From Gigaspora margarita (Eukaryota; Glomeromycota; Glomeromycetes; Diversisporales; Gigasporaceae), in NCBI GenBank assembly GCA_009809945.1, contig WTPW01002093.1:52355-116354 (forward strand): DNA of 64,000 bases. Reading direction: 5' to 3'. Of this stretch, positions 10,304 through 19,898 are shown in pieces. The position numbers were made by a program, and so were the translations under genes. Under the pieces are notes generated by a model, which saw nothing but the letters and a program-made list of their open reading frames with translations, was not told where the DNA came from and did not search any database. The stretch's first letter is position 1; the number at the start of each line of letters is the position of its first letter.

Positions 10304-11101
10304 TCATCGATAGTAGGATGCCAGCCCTATAAAGGCCCGTAACTGATGGAGGGTCCTTGGTACTGCATAATTTTTAATCTTTTCAATCTTTTCTTTATCA
10401 GGTCGAATACCCTTACACCTGACGATATAACCTAGGAAGTGAATGTCAGTTTTAAAGAAACTGCATTTGTCTAAATTAATTTTTAAATCTGCTTGGGCTA
10501 GTTTTTCCATAACCTTCCTTACGTGGTCCAAATGTTCCTTAAATGTTTGGGAATATATATTGATATCATCAATATATACTACCACAAACTTCTCTACATA
10601 TTCAGCCAATACTCGGTCCTTTAAACGCTGAAAAGTGGTGGGGCATTACACAACCTGAATGGCATAATGTTAAATTCGAAAAGACTGCTCCTAGTTACGA
10701 AAGCTATTTTTTCCGGTCCCTTGGGTTCATACGTACTTGCCAATAACCACTTTTTAAGTCTAGACTTGAAAACCAATTGGCTCCTTTAAACGTTTCCAGC
10801 ATATTGTCTATACGTAGTAGTAGATATGTGTCCTTTTTGGTGACTGCATTCAACTTATGGTAGTCAATAAACATACACAATTTGCCACCCTTCTTTGGAA
10901 CTATTACTACGGGCAAGGCCCAGGGGCTCTCCTACTTTTGTATCAGTCCTTGTTCTCGTAGACTGGCTAGCTCTTTGTTCAAAAATTCTTACACGTCAGG
11001 GGAAGTCCAGTAAAGATTTTGCTTTATTGGTCTGGCATCCGCAGTATCGATCTGATGGGTCACAAGCATGGTCATCCACAATTTTTCGGGGCCTGGGCTG
11101 A
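10304..11101 (-). pseudogene. Gypsy reverse transcriptase, broken
   Basis: Fingers start THQIDTADARPIKQ near 11060, followed by a TAG, then PWALPVVIVPKKGG and DYHKLNAVTKKDTY. Motif A is FSSLDLKSGYWQV (catalytic Asp) near 10770, motif B MPFRLCNAPPLFQRLKD near 10650, and the active-site motif YIDDI near 10575, then FLGYIV and RAFIGLASYYR. A frame change lies between motif B and the earlier ORF. Several family-invariant residues look changed by transitions (DYR to DYH, DTYPLP to DTYLLL). Copies the element RNA into DNA; not functional here. Confidence 0.88.
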
Positions 11102-11488
11102 ATAATGACTCTCCTTTTGGATGAATTCCTGAACCTCACTCTTTTCTTCTTCACTAAGGGTTTCTGCTTCAACGAATTTGTTTATTTGTTCGGTCGTTGG
11201 GGGCTCAGCTTCCCCCCTGTCTAGTATTGGCAGTACTTCTACAAGGGTTAGGTATATGGCTGGGCTAATTTCGTCCTTCCACAGGTTATCGTATAAATCT
11301 AATTCTTCTTCCGATACCTCTATTGTCAGGTATCCCTCTTTTTCATCCAGCTCTTCACTCTCATACGTGAATTCGTCAAAAGTGTCCTGGCTTTCCCAGT
11401 TCCATTCCTCTTGTTCTTGCATCAGTTTTTCTATTCCCATATGGGAAATAGGTACTTCAATTGCATGCCCCTGGTGCTTTAGTATCAA
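11072..11488 (-). pseudogene. Protease-RT linker of gypsy Pol
   Basis: 138 codons, strongly acidic (ESEELDEKEGYL, EELDLYDNLWKDE), ending in KESHYSAQAPKNCG, which overlaps the start of RT in a different frame. It represents the connector between protease and RT found in gypsy polyproteins. No catalytic motif of its own. Confidence 0.6.
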
Positions 11489-11591
11489 TTTTTGTTTGTC
11501 AAAATGAAGTCTCGCTTGGCCTTTTGAACCAATTCGTACCCAAAAGGAGGTTTCGTCTGGTGACTCAAGTACTTGAAGGTACTAGGGATAA

Positions 11592-12646
11592 CTAGGTCTT
11601 GTATAATAATTTTACATTATTTATTTTTCCCAAGGCCCTAGTTTTTGCTCCAGTTGCCATTACTTTGACCGTTGGGGACTTTTCTTCGATGTGCAGTCCT
11701 AATTTATCTACTAACTTCTTAGATATGATGCTTACGGCAGCTCCAGAGTCCAATACTGCTATTACTGGGTTACCCTTGATCCGTACATAGCACCGAGCTG
11801 CTGTAGTCTTCATTTCATTCTCAAACCGCATGTGATCAGCTTCTTGTATTAGTGGCAGGGGTCTTTTTAGAGCTCTAGCTAAGTTACCCCTTTGATTGGA
11901 GTATTGGAGCATTTGCCCGATAGTAACATTTGCAGGGGCGTTCATGATATCATCAGCGACATTGTACGGGAGGAGTTTATCGATCATAGATAGATCACAT
12001 TTTCTTCTGGGATTCCTCATAGGTATCGCCTCTTCCATTTCATAAGGGGTCACTGCTTCATTTGCCCTCGGTTGCGCCTCAACATTCTCACAGCCTCTTA
12101 ACCGATTTTCCCACCGGGACTCGGGCCTTCCTTGGGCTACTTTCTTGCTATTTCCTGCATATGGCTGGTACCTATTTTCTCCTACCATATAAACCTCATC
12201 TTCTTCCCACCCTTTACCTACATCATATAGAATATTTTTAACATAATTGCTGACATTACCTTTGTCTTCACTTCCCTTTTTAGGTACCTTTTCTGACATA
12301 CAATTTTGGGCTATGTGATCTGCTTCTCCGCAGTTATAGCAGGTAATGTCCTTCCAAAATTCTTGATGTTTGCTTGCCCTTTTTCGTTTTTCCATTTATC
12401 TTCACGAAATTCTCTAGGGCGTTTGTAGTTAAGGGCAGCGTAGTTCAGAGCAATTTGTTCAATTTTTTTAGTTAGGGTTCCTAGTTCCTCTTCTATCCTA
12501 TGCTGCTGTCCCTTTTCCTGGGTCTGCCTAATGTAATACTCTCCTGCCTCCACCCTACGAGCACTAACAATGGTTTCTTCTAAGTTTTCAGGTTCAGATA
12601 CAGCCACAAAGGTCAGGGTTTTTCCACGTAACCCACTCAAAAACAT
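11592..12646 (-). pseudogene. Gypsy Gag C-terminus, CCHC knuckle and aspartic protease
   Basis: Piece 12646-12311 carries the end of capsid (MFLSGLRGKTLTF, a helical region with RRVEAGEYY). The overlapping piece 12395-11592 has the nucleocapsid knuckle CYNCGEADHIAQNC (C-X2-C-X4-H-X4-C) and, about 170 residues on, a retropepsin AVLDSGAAVSIISKKLVDKLG with the DSGA active site. The two frames overlap by about 85 bases; whether that is a true frameshift site or decay cannot be told from one copy. Gag packages the RNA; the protease matures the polyprotein. Confidence 0.82.
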
Positions 12647-12649
12647 CCT

Positions 12650-13190
12650 AATGATATACGAGTCAGGTAATTCTCCATCCGTGTCGACCCTTGCTACTAG
12701 TCATTTAATTTAGCGCATATGCATCCACCTTTTCATCCTTTCGTTGTTGGAGATTATTTAACTCGATTTGCCACCTGTGGCGCTTTTCTGGGGTAGCAAA
12801 GAATTCTACAAAGGAATGATAGAAGCTTTCTTCTTCGTTATCTTCATTCTTCCATTCTATAAGCTGGTCCTTCTTTCCTTTATGGCAATTTGCTGCTAAA
12901 CCTTGTAAATAACCGGAAGCAATTTTAAGCATTCTTTTTTCAGACCAATTATTGGCAATAGCGGCCCTCTCAAATGCCTCCAACTATTCGATCGGGTCAT
13001 CCTCATCATTACTGCTGAAGGGGTCAATTTTTACGTGGGTTAATTCCCTTCTCTCTTCTGGGTCTTTCTTCGAGTTGGCAATCATACTTGCAACTTGGGC
13101 GAAAGAAGTGGTCACCCCATCCAATAATTCCTTCAACTGGTCCTTATTCATGTTGTGACCAAGGAAGTATCTAGATTCTATTGACTGCAC
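12650..13190 (-). pseudogene. Gypsy Gag, N-terminal and capsid part
   Basis: Starts near MNKDQLKELLDGVTTSFAQ. The capsid region begins DDPIE, then an in-frame TAG at 12984-12986 where the family has Trp (DP.EWLEAFERAA), then LEAFERAAIANNW and SGYLQGLAANC, ending QQRKDEKVDAYAL. The frame then shifts near 12700 into VDTDGELPDSYIIRMFLSG. This is the retrotransposon Gag fold that forms the virus-like particle. Broken by one stop and one frameshift. Confidence 0.8.
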
Positions 13191-13279
13191 CTTTTGTCAG
13201 TTTTTCACTATCAATACTAACTAACAGTTTTATTTTAAGTTTGTGGTATCGGGGTAATTAATACTTCAGGTTGTCGGAT

Positions 13280-13298
13280 CTCACAGTCACCACCAAAA
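13280..13298 (-). other. Putative primer-binding site of the gypsy element
   Basis: Directly after the 5' LTR end, the minus strand reads TTTTGGTGGTGACTGTGAG. A PBS starts with TGG, the complement of a tRNA CCA end, and TGG occurs within three bases of the LTR. The tRNA is not identified. Confidence 0.45.
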
Positions 13299-14061
13299 TG
13301 TCAACGGCCTATTGGACTGCTGGGACTATCAATATTATTATACAATAAAAATCAATAACCAATCGGCCTACGATCAGGCTTAAACAAAAAAGGCAGTTAG
13401 ATTCAGTGAGTGGAGGTATATAACCGTAGGTAAGTCTTCTTTCTTCTTAGGTATTTACTTGTCGTTCACCAAAACTACAATAACACTAATTCACTAAACT
13501 GCGGCTTGGAATCCACCTTTGGAACCACAACCGAACAATAATCAACCTCAACTATCCACGGTAAGTCGGGAGAGTTGGACAAAATAGCACCAGTATTCCT
13601 CAGTCCATCGAGAAAATCAACCGGCAGCATAACGGTATAATCACGATACTGCTTATGCCACTTAAGCAGTGATTAAGATAGATTTATTATTATAGAGAAT
13701 GTATAGGGTAATTAGCAAATGGAATATTTATTATCACGAGGGATGATTTTCTTCTAGGGCGCAAGGCCTTTATTATATACTGTTAAACAATTTAGACAGA
13801 ACTATAGGTCATATTGCTATTTTAAATCCCTATGCTACTAAAGCTCCTATTGCTACTTTATTACATAAATNACTGATATCACTAATAGTACTGATATCTC
13901 TATTAATTATTAATTGATCTATGAGACCTTTAATATTTTCAGTCCTTTAGGTCTTATGGTACCGGGAAACCCAACTTTAGTATTGATCAGCATAACCGGA
14001 CAATCGATACTACGCCATCTCGATTACCACGTGCAGCCGGGGTACATTTCTGCGGCTCACA
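13299..14061 (-). repeat. 5' LTR of the gypsy element
   Basis: About 763 bp, partner of 4721-5500. On the plus strand it runs from TGTCAACGGCC to TGCGGCTCACA. It would carry the promoter and polyadenylation signals of the element. Confidence 0.9.
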
Positions 14062-14722
14062 CTGTGTTATTTGTTATTATAAAAGATAGATAATCATTGT
14101 GCTACAATGCTACAATAATGCTATATCACGTGGATGGACAGACAGAATTCAAGTCTGAGCTCTAGTACGTACAGTTACAGTGATTTAATTGGGTAGATTT
14201 TTCACGAGGCTGTACAGACAGACAGAATTCAAGTCTGAGCTCTAGTACGTACAACTAGGAACCGGAAACCAGTGTAAGTCCGGAGCACAAGAAAAAGGGG
14301 TTGAATTAAAAATTAATTGTCCGGAACGTAGCGGAGGACTATCTGTTTTTACGACAGTCAGTGATACAAACGATCACGTGAGAATTCTGTCCGTCCGGTT
14401 CCGTGATGATGATTGGTCATGGTTTCCAGTTCCTAGTCATGACCAATCATCATCACGGAACCGACGGGCAGAATTCTCACATGATCGTTTGTATCACCGA
14501 CTGTCGTAAAAACAGATAGCCTCCGCTACAATTACAGCGATGCAATTGAGGGTAGATCATACACATGGCTGGACAGACAGACAGAATTCAAGTCAGAACT
14601 CTAGTACGTATGTTCACATGGTGGATTATGTAGACAAAAATCACATGGGCGGACAGACAGACAAATTTGGCTATTGATCAGATAAGGTGGGTCCTCCGCT
14701 ACTCTCCGGACAATTAGGACTT
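14062..14722. repeat. Hairpin and direct-repeat locus next to the gypsy element
   Basis: Contains a near-perfect inverted repeat with arms 14329-14421 and 14438-14528 and a 16-base loop. Around it are four direct repeats of GGACAGACAGACAGAATTC-type sequence (14133, 14212, 14571, 14651), three of them continuing to CTCTAGTACGTA. A further inverted pair, AATTGTCCGGA...AGCGGAGGA, joins 14315-14339 with 14693-14717. No gene. Probably a non-autonomous, foldback-type element inserted in the B1 promoter. Confidence 0.65.
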
Positions 14723-15935
14723 TTGTGTGATTGGCTGTAAATGTTCGATTGAAATTTACATTATTTATACACACGTTCAAAAAAAAAAAAAAATCACACA
14801 ATAAAATAAGGAGAATTGTATAGCTGATTTTATTATAGTTGTAGGACTGTTTTTCTTAAAAAGTAATTTCAATCTTTAAAAACAATTAGCATACTATCGA
14901 CTCCTCATATATTGTAACTACTTTAAAACAACATTGGCAATAGAATTCTTTTTTTTCAATCAGTAGCAACCCATCGACGCTATTTATGTCAAAATATTGT
15001 TAAACTTCTCTTATTATTGTATAAATTTGACTAAAAATGTAAAAAATTAACCAAAATCTCGGAACTCACTCTGTTAAAGAGCGCAGTAATGTTCCTTGAT
15101 AAACCTTAAATAAATTCTAGTGATAATTAAAGTTAGTGAATATTTAAACTCTAGAATATTTCAAGCGCATTTGGATATTTTGAGACATGAAATGCTTAGG
15201 TTACTAGTGATTGGGCTCGTCAATTCGTTGCTTGAATAACTCGAATTTGTCATGATTCGAATCGTGTAATTTTTAATACGAGTCAATATATATTATATAT
15301 TTAATAAGATTTATGTAATAAACATTTCTTTGCCTATCGGAATACGAAATATACTAGCTTTTGTAAATAGTAATTTAACATTTAAAACTCAAAATAAATT
15401 AGAATCATTAACTTGATCAAATGATTCGAATGAATTAACTCAATCAAATGATTTAATCGGTTTACCATCAGACTTTGAGAATCGATAAATGAATATTTTC
15501 AGGTTTTAAAAAACTAAATAAAAAAAAAAATACAAAAATATATTTATATAAAAAAAAATCATGACCTTAGATTACTCCTTCCCGAGGTTTTATTTTTAAC
15601 ACTCTTTGGAGTTTATATGATAAAAAAGAGAAAGTCGTTTAATCATAAAATATTAATGAAATTCTTGATGAGTACTGTTCTGATTACTTTGAATATTAGT
15701 GATTCCGAATGTGAATTTGCAATGATTTTATGTGTTCAATCAACATCATTAAACAGAATCTTGTAAAGTTAAAACGATTAAATACATGAGATCTTTATTT
15801 TCATAATATCTTGATTTAACATTTAGCCCTATCTCTATTATATTCAACATATTAATTAAGCAATATAAAAATTTCAAAGCGATCTTTTTTATTAATTTGG
15901 TGGATGAACATAAATATTTTGATTAATCAAAACAG
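14718..15935. repeat. Distal upstream segment of the B unit (copy B1)
   Basis: Collinear with 31460-32870 (B2) and 44705-46120 (B3): a CCAAT-type box at 14729-14736, then shared landmarks such as CAACCCATCGACGCTATTTATG near 14970 (written here only as location) and GTGATTGG...CTCGTCAATTCG near 15210. No gene is recognised; it is AT-rich intergenic DNA. Similarity to the other copies fades near 15935. Confidence 0.75.
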
Positions 15936-16196
15936 TTAATGACTTAACTTATTCTAGTCTGATTCTCATTCAATTATATTAATTTTGTCTGATAAGTATA
16001 TTTATTTTTTGCGTAAAGCTTACAAGACTGCATATCGGTTTGATTTACCAGACCGGGAAAAAAGCTCGAAACTGAATATAGAGTATAAAGGCAAAAGTTA
16101 GTTGTTGTTTATCAAGATCCTGTTGTTAGATGGGATAGATTTATTTTTGATTTATATGAATGCAGATTCAAAAAGAATTGTTGAAAACCGTTATTA
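15936..16196. other. AT-rich intergenic DNA
   Basis: Nothing recognised; not shared with B2 or B3. Confidence 0.5.
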
Positions 16197-16455
16197 GGCC
16201 GTTTGAATTTAAAAATTCGTTTAACGTCATCCCCCACACCAATGGAGCTCCCCTCGACTTAAACAAGCCAATAGAAAACGAGTATAAAAAATATAAATAA
16301 ATCACAAAAAAAAAAAAAAAACCAGGTATAAATGAACCTAAATCAGGTACATTTTTAACCTAATTTAGGTCTGTTTAATTTTAGTGTTTGTTTACCCCCC
16401 CTCAAGCAAATATGAAAAAAAGTGACGTTAAACGAATTTTTAAATTCAAACGGCC
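16197..16455. mobile_element. PIF/Harbinger-like (Tourist-type) MITE, 259 bp
   Basis: Perfect terminal inverted repeats of about 32 bp starting GGCCGTTTGAATTTAAAA, flanked by the 3-bp repeat TTA (16194-16196, 16456-16458). TTA duplication plus GGCC ends is the signature of PIF/Harbinger elements. No ORF inside. Absent from the corresponding place next to B2. Confidence 0.8.
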
Positions 16456-16763
16456 TTATAATGATAGTTATTGTTTATTTATAAGTTGTATATATCGCAT
16501 AAAAATTCTTTGTATAATTATTCATAGCAAATATATCTTTGTATAATAACATACTTTATAGAGTTTAATTATTTAATACATAAAGAACAACAAAAAAATA
16601 TATATTTATGTTTTTTTTTAATCTAATATTTTAGGATACGAAGATAAGGGATTTATATTTATTTATTATTTTCAAAAAAGTAAAAATAAAAAAATTTGCA
16701 TTATTATATATAATAGACCAATTAGTCTGCATCTTGGTTACTTTCAGAAACACGAGTTGTCTT

Positions 16764-17636
16764 TTATGTTTCTTGTTTTTGTGATGGTTGTCCATTCGAA
16801 TCAACTGGCGTTAGATTGGCTTGTAAGACTTCTATGAGAGCTTGATCTCCTCAAGTTATAGTAGCACCTATTCGAGACAAAATAGTATGACACTTTTGGA
16901 ATTCTTCTGGGTAATACCACAGGAGAAACAAGTATTCTTACTTGAGAACGTGCAGGAGTAATTGGTTGAGTTAGCCAAGGCTAGAACTGGCTGTACTATG
17001 ATTAGTAGAAATCATAGAAATATATTGTAACAACAAAACATGGTTTCCAGTTACATCATGAGATGTACTTTTATTTGATGACGATTGATAGTAATAGATA
17101 GTTCCAACAAGAATAGCAGTGGTAGAGCAAAGATTTTGGTCAATAGAGTTTGTCTTGGATGAAAATTGTGAATTAGTTGTTAGATGTATTACTTCAACCC
17201 AAAAATCAGATGTTCTCTATCCCAAGCCTAAGGTAGAGTACTCGTCTACAATTTTAATAGTCTGAGTTGTCTGGTCATTGATCATTACATTTAAACTTAT
17301 TGCAGGCATATCATTGAAATCCAAATCTATTACCTTAATCGAGGTAGCATTTACCTTATTTTATTAATATTTTTATATAAATAAAATTTTTTATCTTAAA
17401 AAGTAAAGAAAATAAATCATTTAAAAAGAGATAAATATTATTGACAACTTCAAACGGTTCAATATAATGCTGAACAGTTTCACCAATAGGAACAAAAACC
17501 TTTGTTTTCGAGAAAATAATTTTTGTTGGATTGTTATTTTCAATTTTCGCAATGGCAGTTAACTGTTTAAGGTAAACTCTCGAGTTAACAATCAGTACAA
17601 TGATGAACATAGTAAATAGTAGATAACTTGCTGCAT
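16764..17636 (-). pseudogene. Broken gene of an unrecognised family (A1 copy)
   Basis: A two-part gene on the minus strand. Part one, from an ATG at 17636 with early frame damage, contains LKQLTAIAKIENNNPTKII, then KTKVFVPIGETVQHYIEPFEV. Part two, after a likely intron ending ...AAG near 17356, contains NATSIKVIDLDFNDMPAI, SLNVMINDQTTQTIKIVDEY, a TAG, TSDFWVEVIHLTTNS, and after frame changes TQPITPARSQVRILVSPVV and GDQALIEVLQANLTPVDSNG, ending QPSQKQET. At least two stops and two frameshifts. I do not recognise the family. A shorter copy is at 34047-34493. Confidence 0.55.
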
Positions 17637-17775
17637 GTTTTTTACCTGAAAAGAGTTTATATTATATAAATGTATTTATTACTGGATTTATCGATAATAA
17701 GCCATCTATTTTTTTCCCTTGCACTTAATAATTTAAAAAAGATAGATATATAATAGTAATGAAAATGCTATATAC

Positions 17776-17926
17776 ATATGGGGACCCAACAGCAAAAAGA
17801 GGCAGTGAGAAAATTTTTGATTCCGTAATTTTATAAAAATTATATGTCTATTACTCTAATTCTTCGAGAAATTGCATTTTTTTTAAAAAAAATTTTTTTA
17901 GCCTTTGCTGTGGGGATTCCCATATA
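17776..17926. mobile_element. Small inverted-repeat element present only in A1
   Basis: Imperfect inverted ends CATATGGGGACCCAACAGC and (inward from right) TATGGGAATCCCCACAGC. At the corresponding place in A2 (34735-34752) there is only an AT dinucleotide run, so this is an insertion that followed the duplication. No ORF. Confidence 0.55.
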
Positions 17927-19820
17927 TATATATATATTTAGACACCTTACTTTACTCACATTACTTTTTAATTTACAACCGTTCATTTATTAAAAATTTA
18001 TTTAAATCGATTTATTTATTTGAAACTCATTTTAAAAATTTATTTAAATTATTTATTTTTTTTTAAAAAAAAAGAATAATGATAACATTACACAATATAG
18101 AAATTTTTTTTGAGTAAAACATATACTTATACTGTATTTAGCAGGATACACTGTCACCACAGTCATAAGTCATCCACATCTTTTTAATGAAAAAAAAATC
18201 AATTGTATAACATGGATCGGTTTAACATAGTAGTAGTTCATATTCACAACGCACATTTGATCATATCAAATTCAAAGATCTTGCAAAATAACGAACAGAA
18301 ATTGTGCTATGCAAATTATCACCTGAAAAAAAATATACATAAGACACAAGATCGTAAGGTGGGTGAGCAGGTGGAGCAAAACAGTAAGGGTTAGTATAGA
18401 ATGGATACGCACATGCCCAATGAATGCATAGCAAAGATACATCGATATAGATACTGTATACATATATATAAATACTGTAATGGATAAATAGATAGATATA
18501 AAATCGGCAAGAAATTTTCTGCTTAATATAATCTACTTCCAAAAAAGGTATATGCAGCAAGTAATCGAACAAGTTATCAACTAAAAAAAGACAGATCATT
18601 ATCAAAAGATCACGAGCAGAGCATAATAATATAAAAAAATAAAAATGGGAAATAAAAAAAAACACAAACACAGAACCATTACAAAAACGGGAAAAAAACT
18701 ACACAAGCATACAACCATCACCAAATGCGGGAGAAAAATACCAACTAAACTGTATTCTACGATAAAAAAAAAAACTCATAAGAAAATACAAATTTCAAAG
18801 AATTATACTACAAAATTTTATTAATACAACTGCTTTAAGTGAAAAATAATCCTGATCTTATTCAATAATGTGTAAAAAAGAAATTTTTGAAAAATTAATG
18901 ATTTCCCCTTTTGTAGCACTCAGCCCATATATATATCATAATTGTACTACCTATGCAATTATCTTTTATGTACGTACGTACGTACGTACTTACTACGGAT
19001 CCAATTACAAACAACTGATCCACACTTACGCTTTCAAAATAGGATGTTCCGCATATTTAATTAATAAAAACCAATTATTGAATAGAGCCGAATGGGCTGG
19101 TATTGTAAAAACGAAACAGATGCATAAGAAAACAAATGGTTTAAATCAACCCATGATCTTGATCAAAAATGGGAAATGAAAATTGCAGTGGACAAAGTGA
19201 CATATAATTTATAACCCAAGGTTCTAACATTAAAATCATTTTGTTCGTATTTTATAATATATTTTACCTTTAAAGCTTATGTCGCACATAAAAAACATTG
19301 GATATGCACTCTGTTTTAAGAGGTTAAAACATATAACTCAATATGATATACAATAATATTTGTGCATATTAATGTTCAAGAGAGTAATTTTGCTCATACC
19401 AAATTTTTATCCGTACGTAATAGAAAAAGTCTTGACATCTTAAGATATAACTTAATCAATAAGAATTTTATCCAAAGCATATGTTATTTTATATATATAT
19501 ATATGTTTTGTAGATTTATTTGTAATTTCAGAATTATCCTAACTCCAGATAAGCACAGACCATTTCATTAATTAATAACGAATTGTATTGTTTTGATGGA
19601 GAAAGTGACATTGTTAAATTTCCTTTTTGATTTTAGGCGGTACACATAAATAGTTACACAAATCAAGAGATACATCATCTAATAGTGAGATAATTAGAGT
19701 TTCTCGTTGGCTATTATGTTTCACCAACATTCACAAATTTTCACCAATTTCGCCTGCAGCTTTATTCGAACACAAAACAGGCATGCTATATATTTATGCG
19801 AAATTTGTCTTCCGCCTCAC
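17927..19820. other. Intergenic spacer upstream of the A1 Kelch gene
   Basis: AT-rich, with poly-A and AT runs and a TACG microsatellite at 18969-18990 that recurs at 35877-35896 in A2. Short frames here (for example 18868-19179) differ from A2 by indels that break them, so I call no gene. Confidence 0.6.
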
Positions 19821-19822
19821 TT

Positions 19823-19849
19823 TGAACACTGAAGAATTCAGTTTGTTCA
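19823..19849 (+). promoter_or_regulatory. Conserved dyad before the A1 Kelch start
   Basis: TGAACACTGAAGAATTCAG followed by TTTGTTCA: outer arms TGAACA/TGTTCA and inner arms CTGAA/TTCAG. It lies about 50 bases before the ATG and is kept at the same distance in A2 (36734-36760). Possibly a transcription-factor site or a 5' UTR hairpin. Confidence 0.35.
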
Positions 19850-19898
19850 CGCGTTGATTGAATAATATAGCAAACTTTATTATTCTTTTTATATTAAA

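Larger units (their letters stand above)
4721..14061 (-). mobile_element. Ty3/gypsy LTR retrotransposon, complete structure, decayed coding
   Basis: Two LTRs (4721-5500, 13299-14061) bound a minus-strand internal region with, in transcription order, Gag, CCHC knuckle, aspartic protease, reverse transcriptase, RNase H, a long acidic insert, integrase and a possible extra 3' ORF. The order RT-RNase H-integrase defines Ty3/gypsy. The four bases CTGT occur on both sides (4717-4720, 14062-14065) as a short target-site duplication. A polypurine tract abuts the 3' LTR. Many frameshifts and stops show that the copy cannot encode its own proteins; LTRs differ by visible indels, so it is not recent. 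A 296-base N gap lies in its 3' part. Confidence 0.9.

Noticed and set aside
11178-11507. Ser-rich plus-strand frame of 109 codons
   Set aside because: Mirror of the acidic Pol linker on the minus strand (Glu codons read as Ser/Phe).
4721-14061. Treating the gypsy proteins as intact genes or a virus-like locus
   Set aside because: Every Pol domain has frameshifts or stops, and structure (LTRs, PPT) fits an ordinary retrotransposon.
18261-18671. 136-codon hydrophobic minus-strand frame
   Set aside because: Low-complexity AT-rich composition; not kept open in the A2 copy.
18868-19179. 103-codon frame with TYVRTYVRT, partly kept at 35774-35986
   Set aside because: Crosses a TACG microsatellite, and indels between the two copies break the frame.
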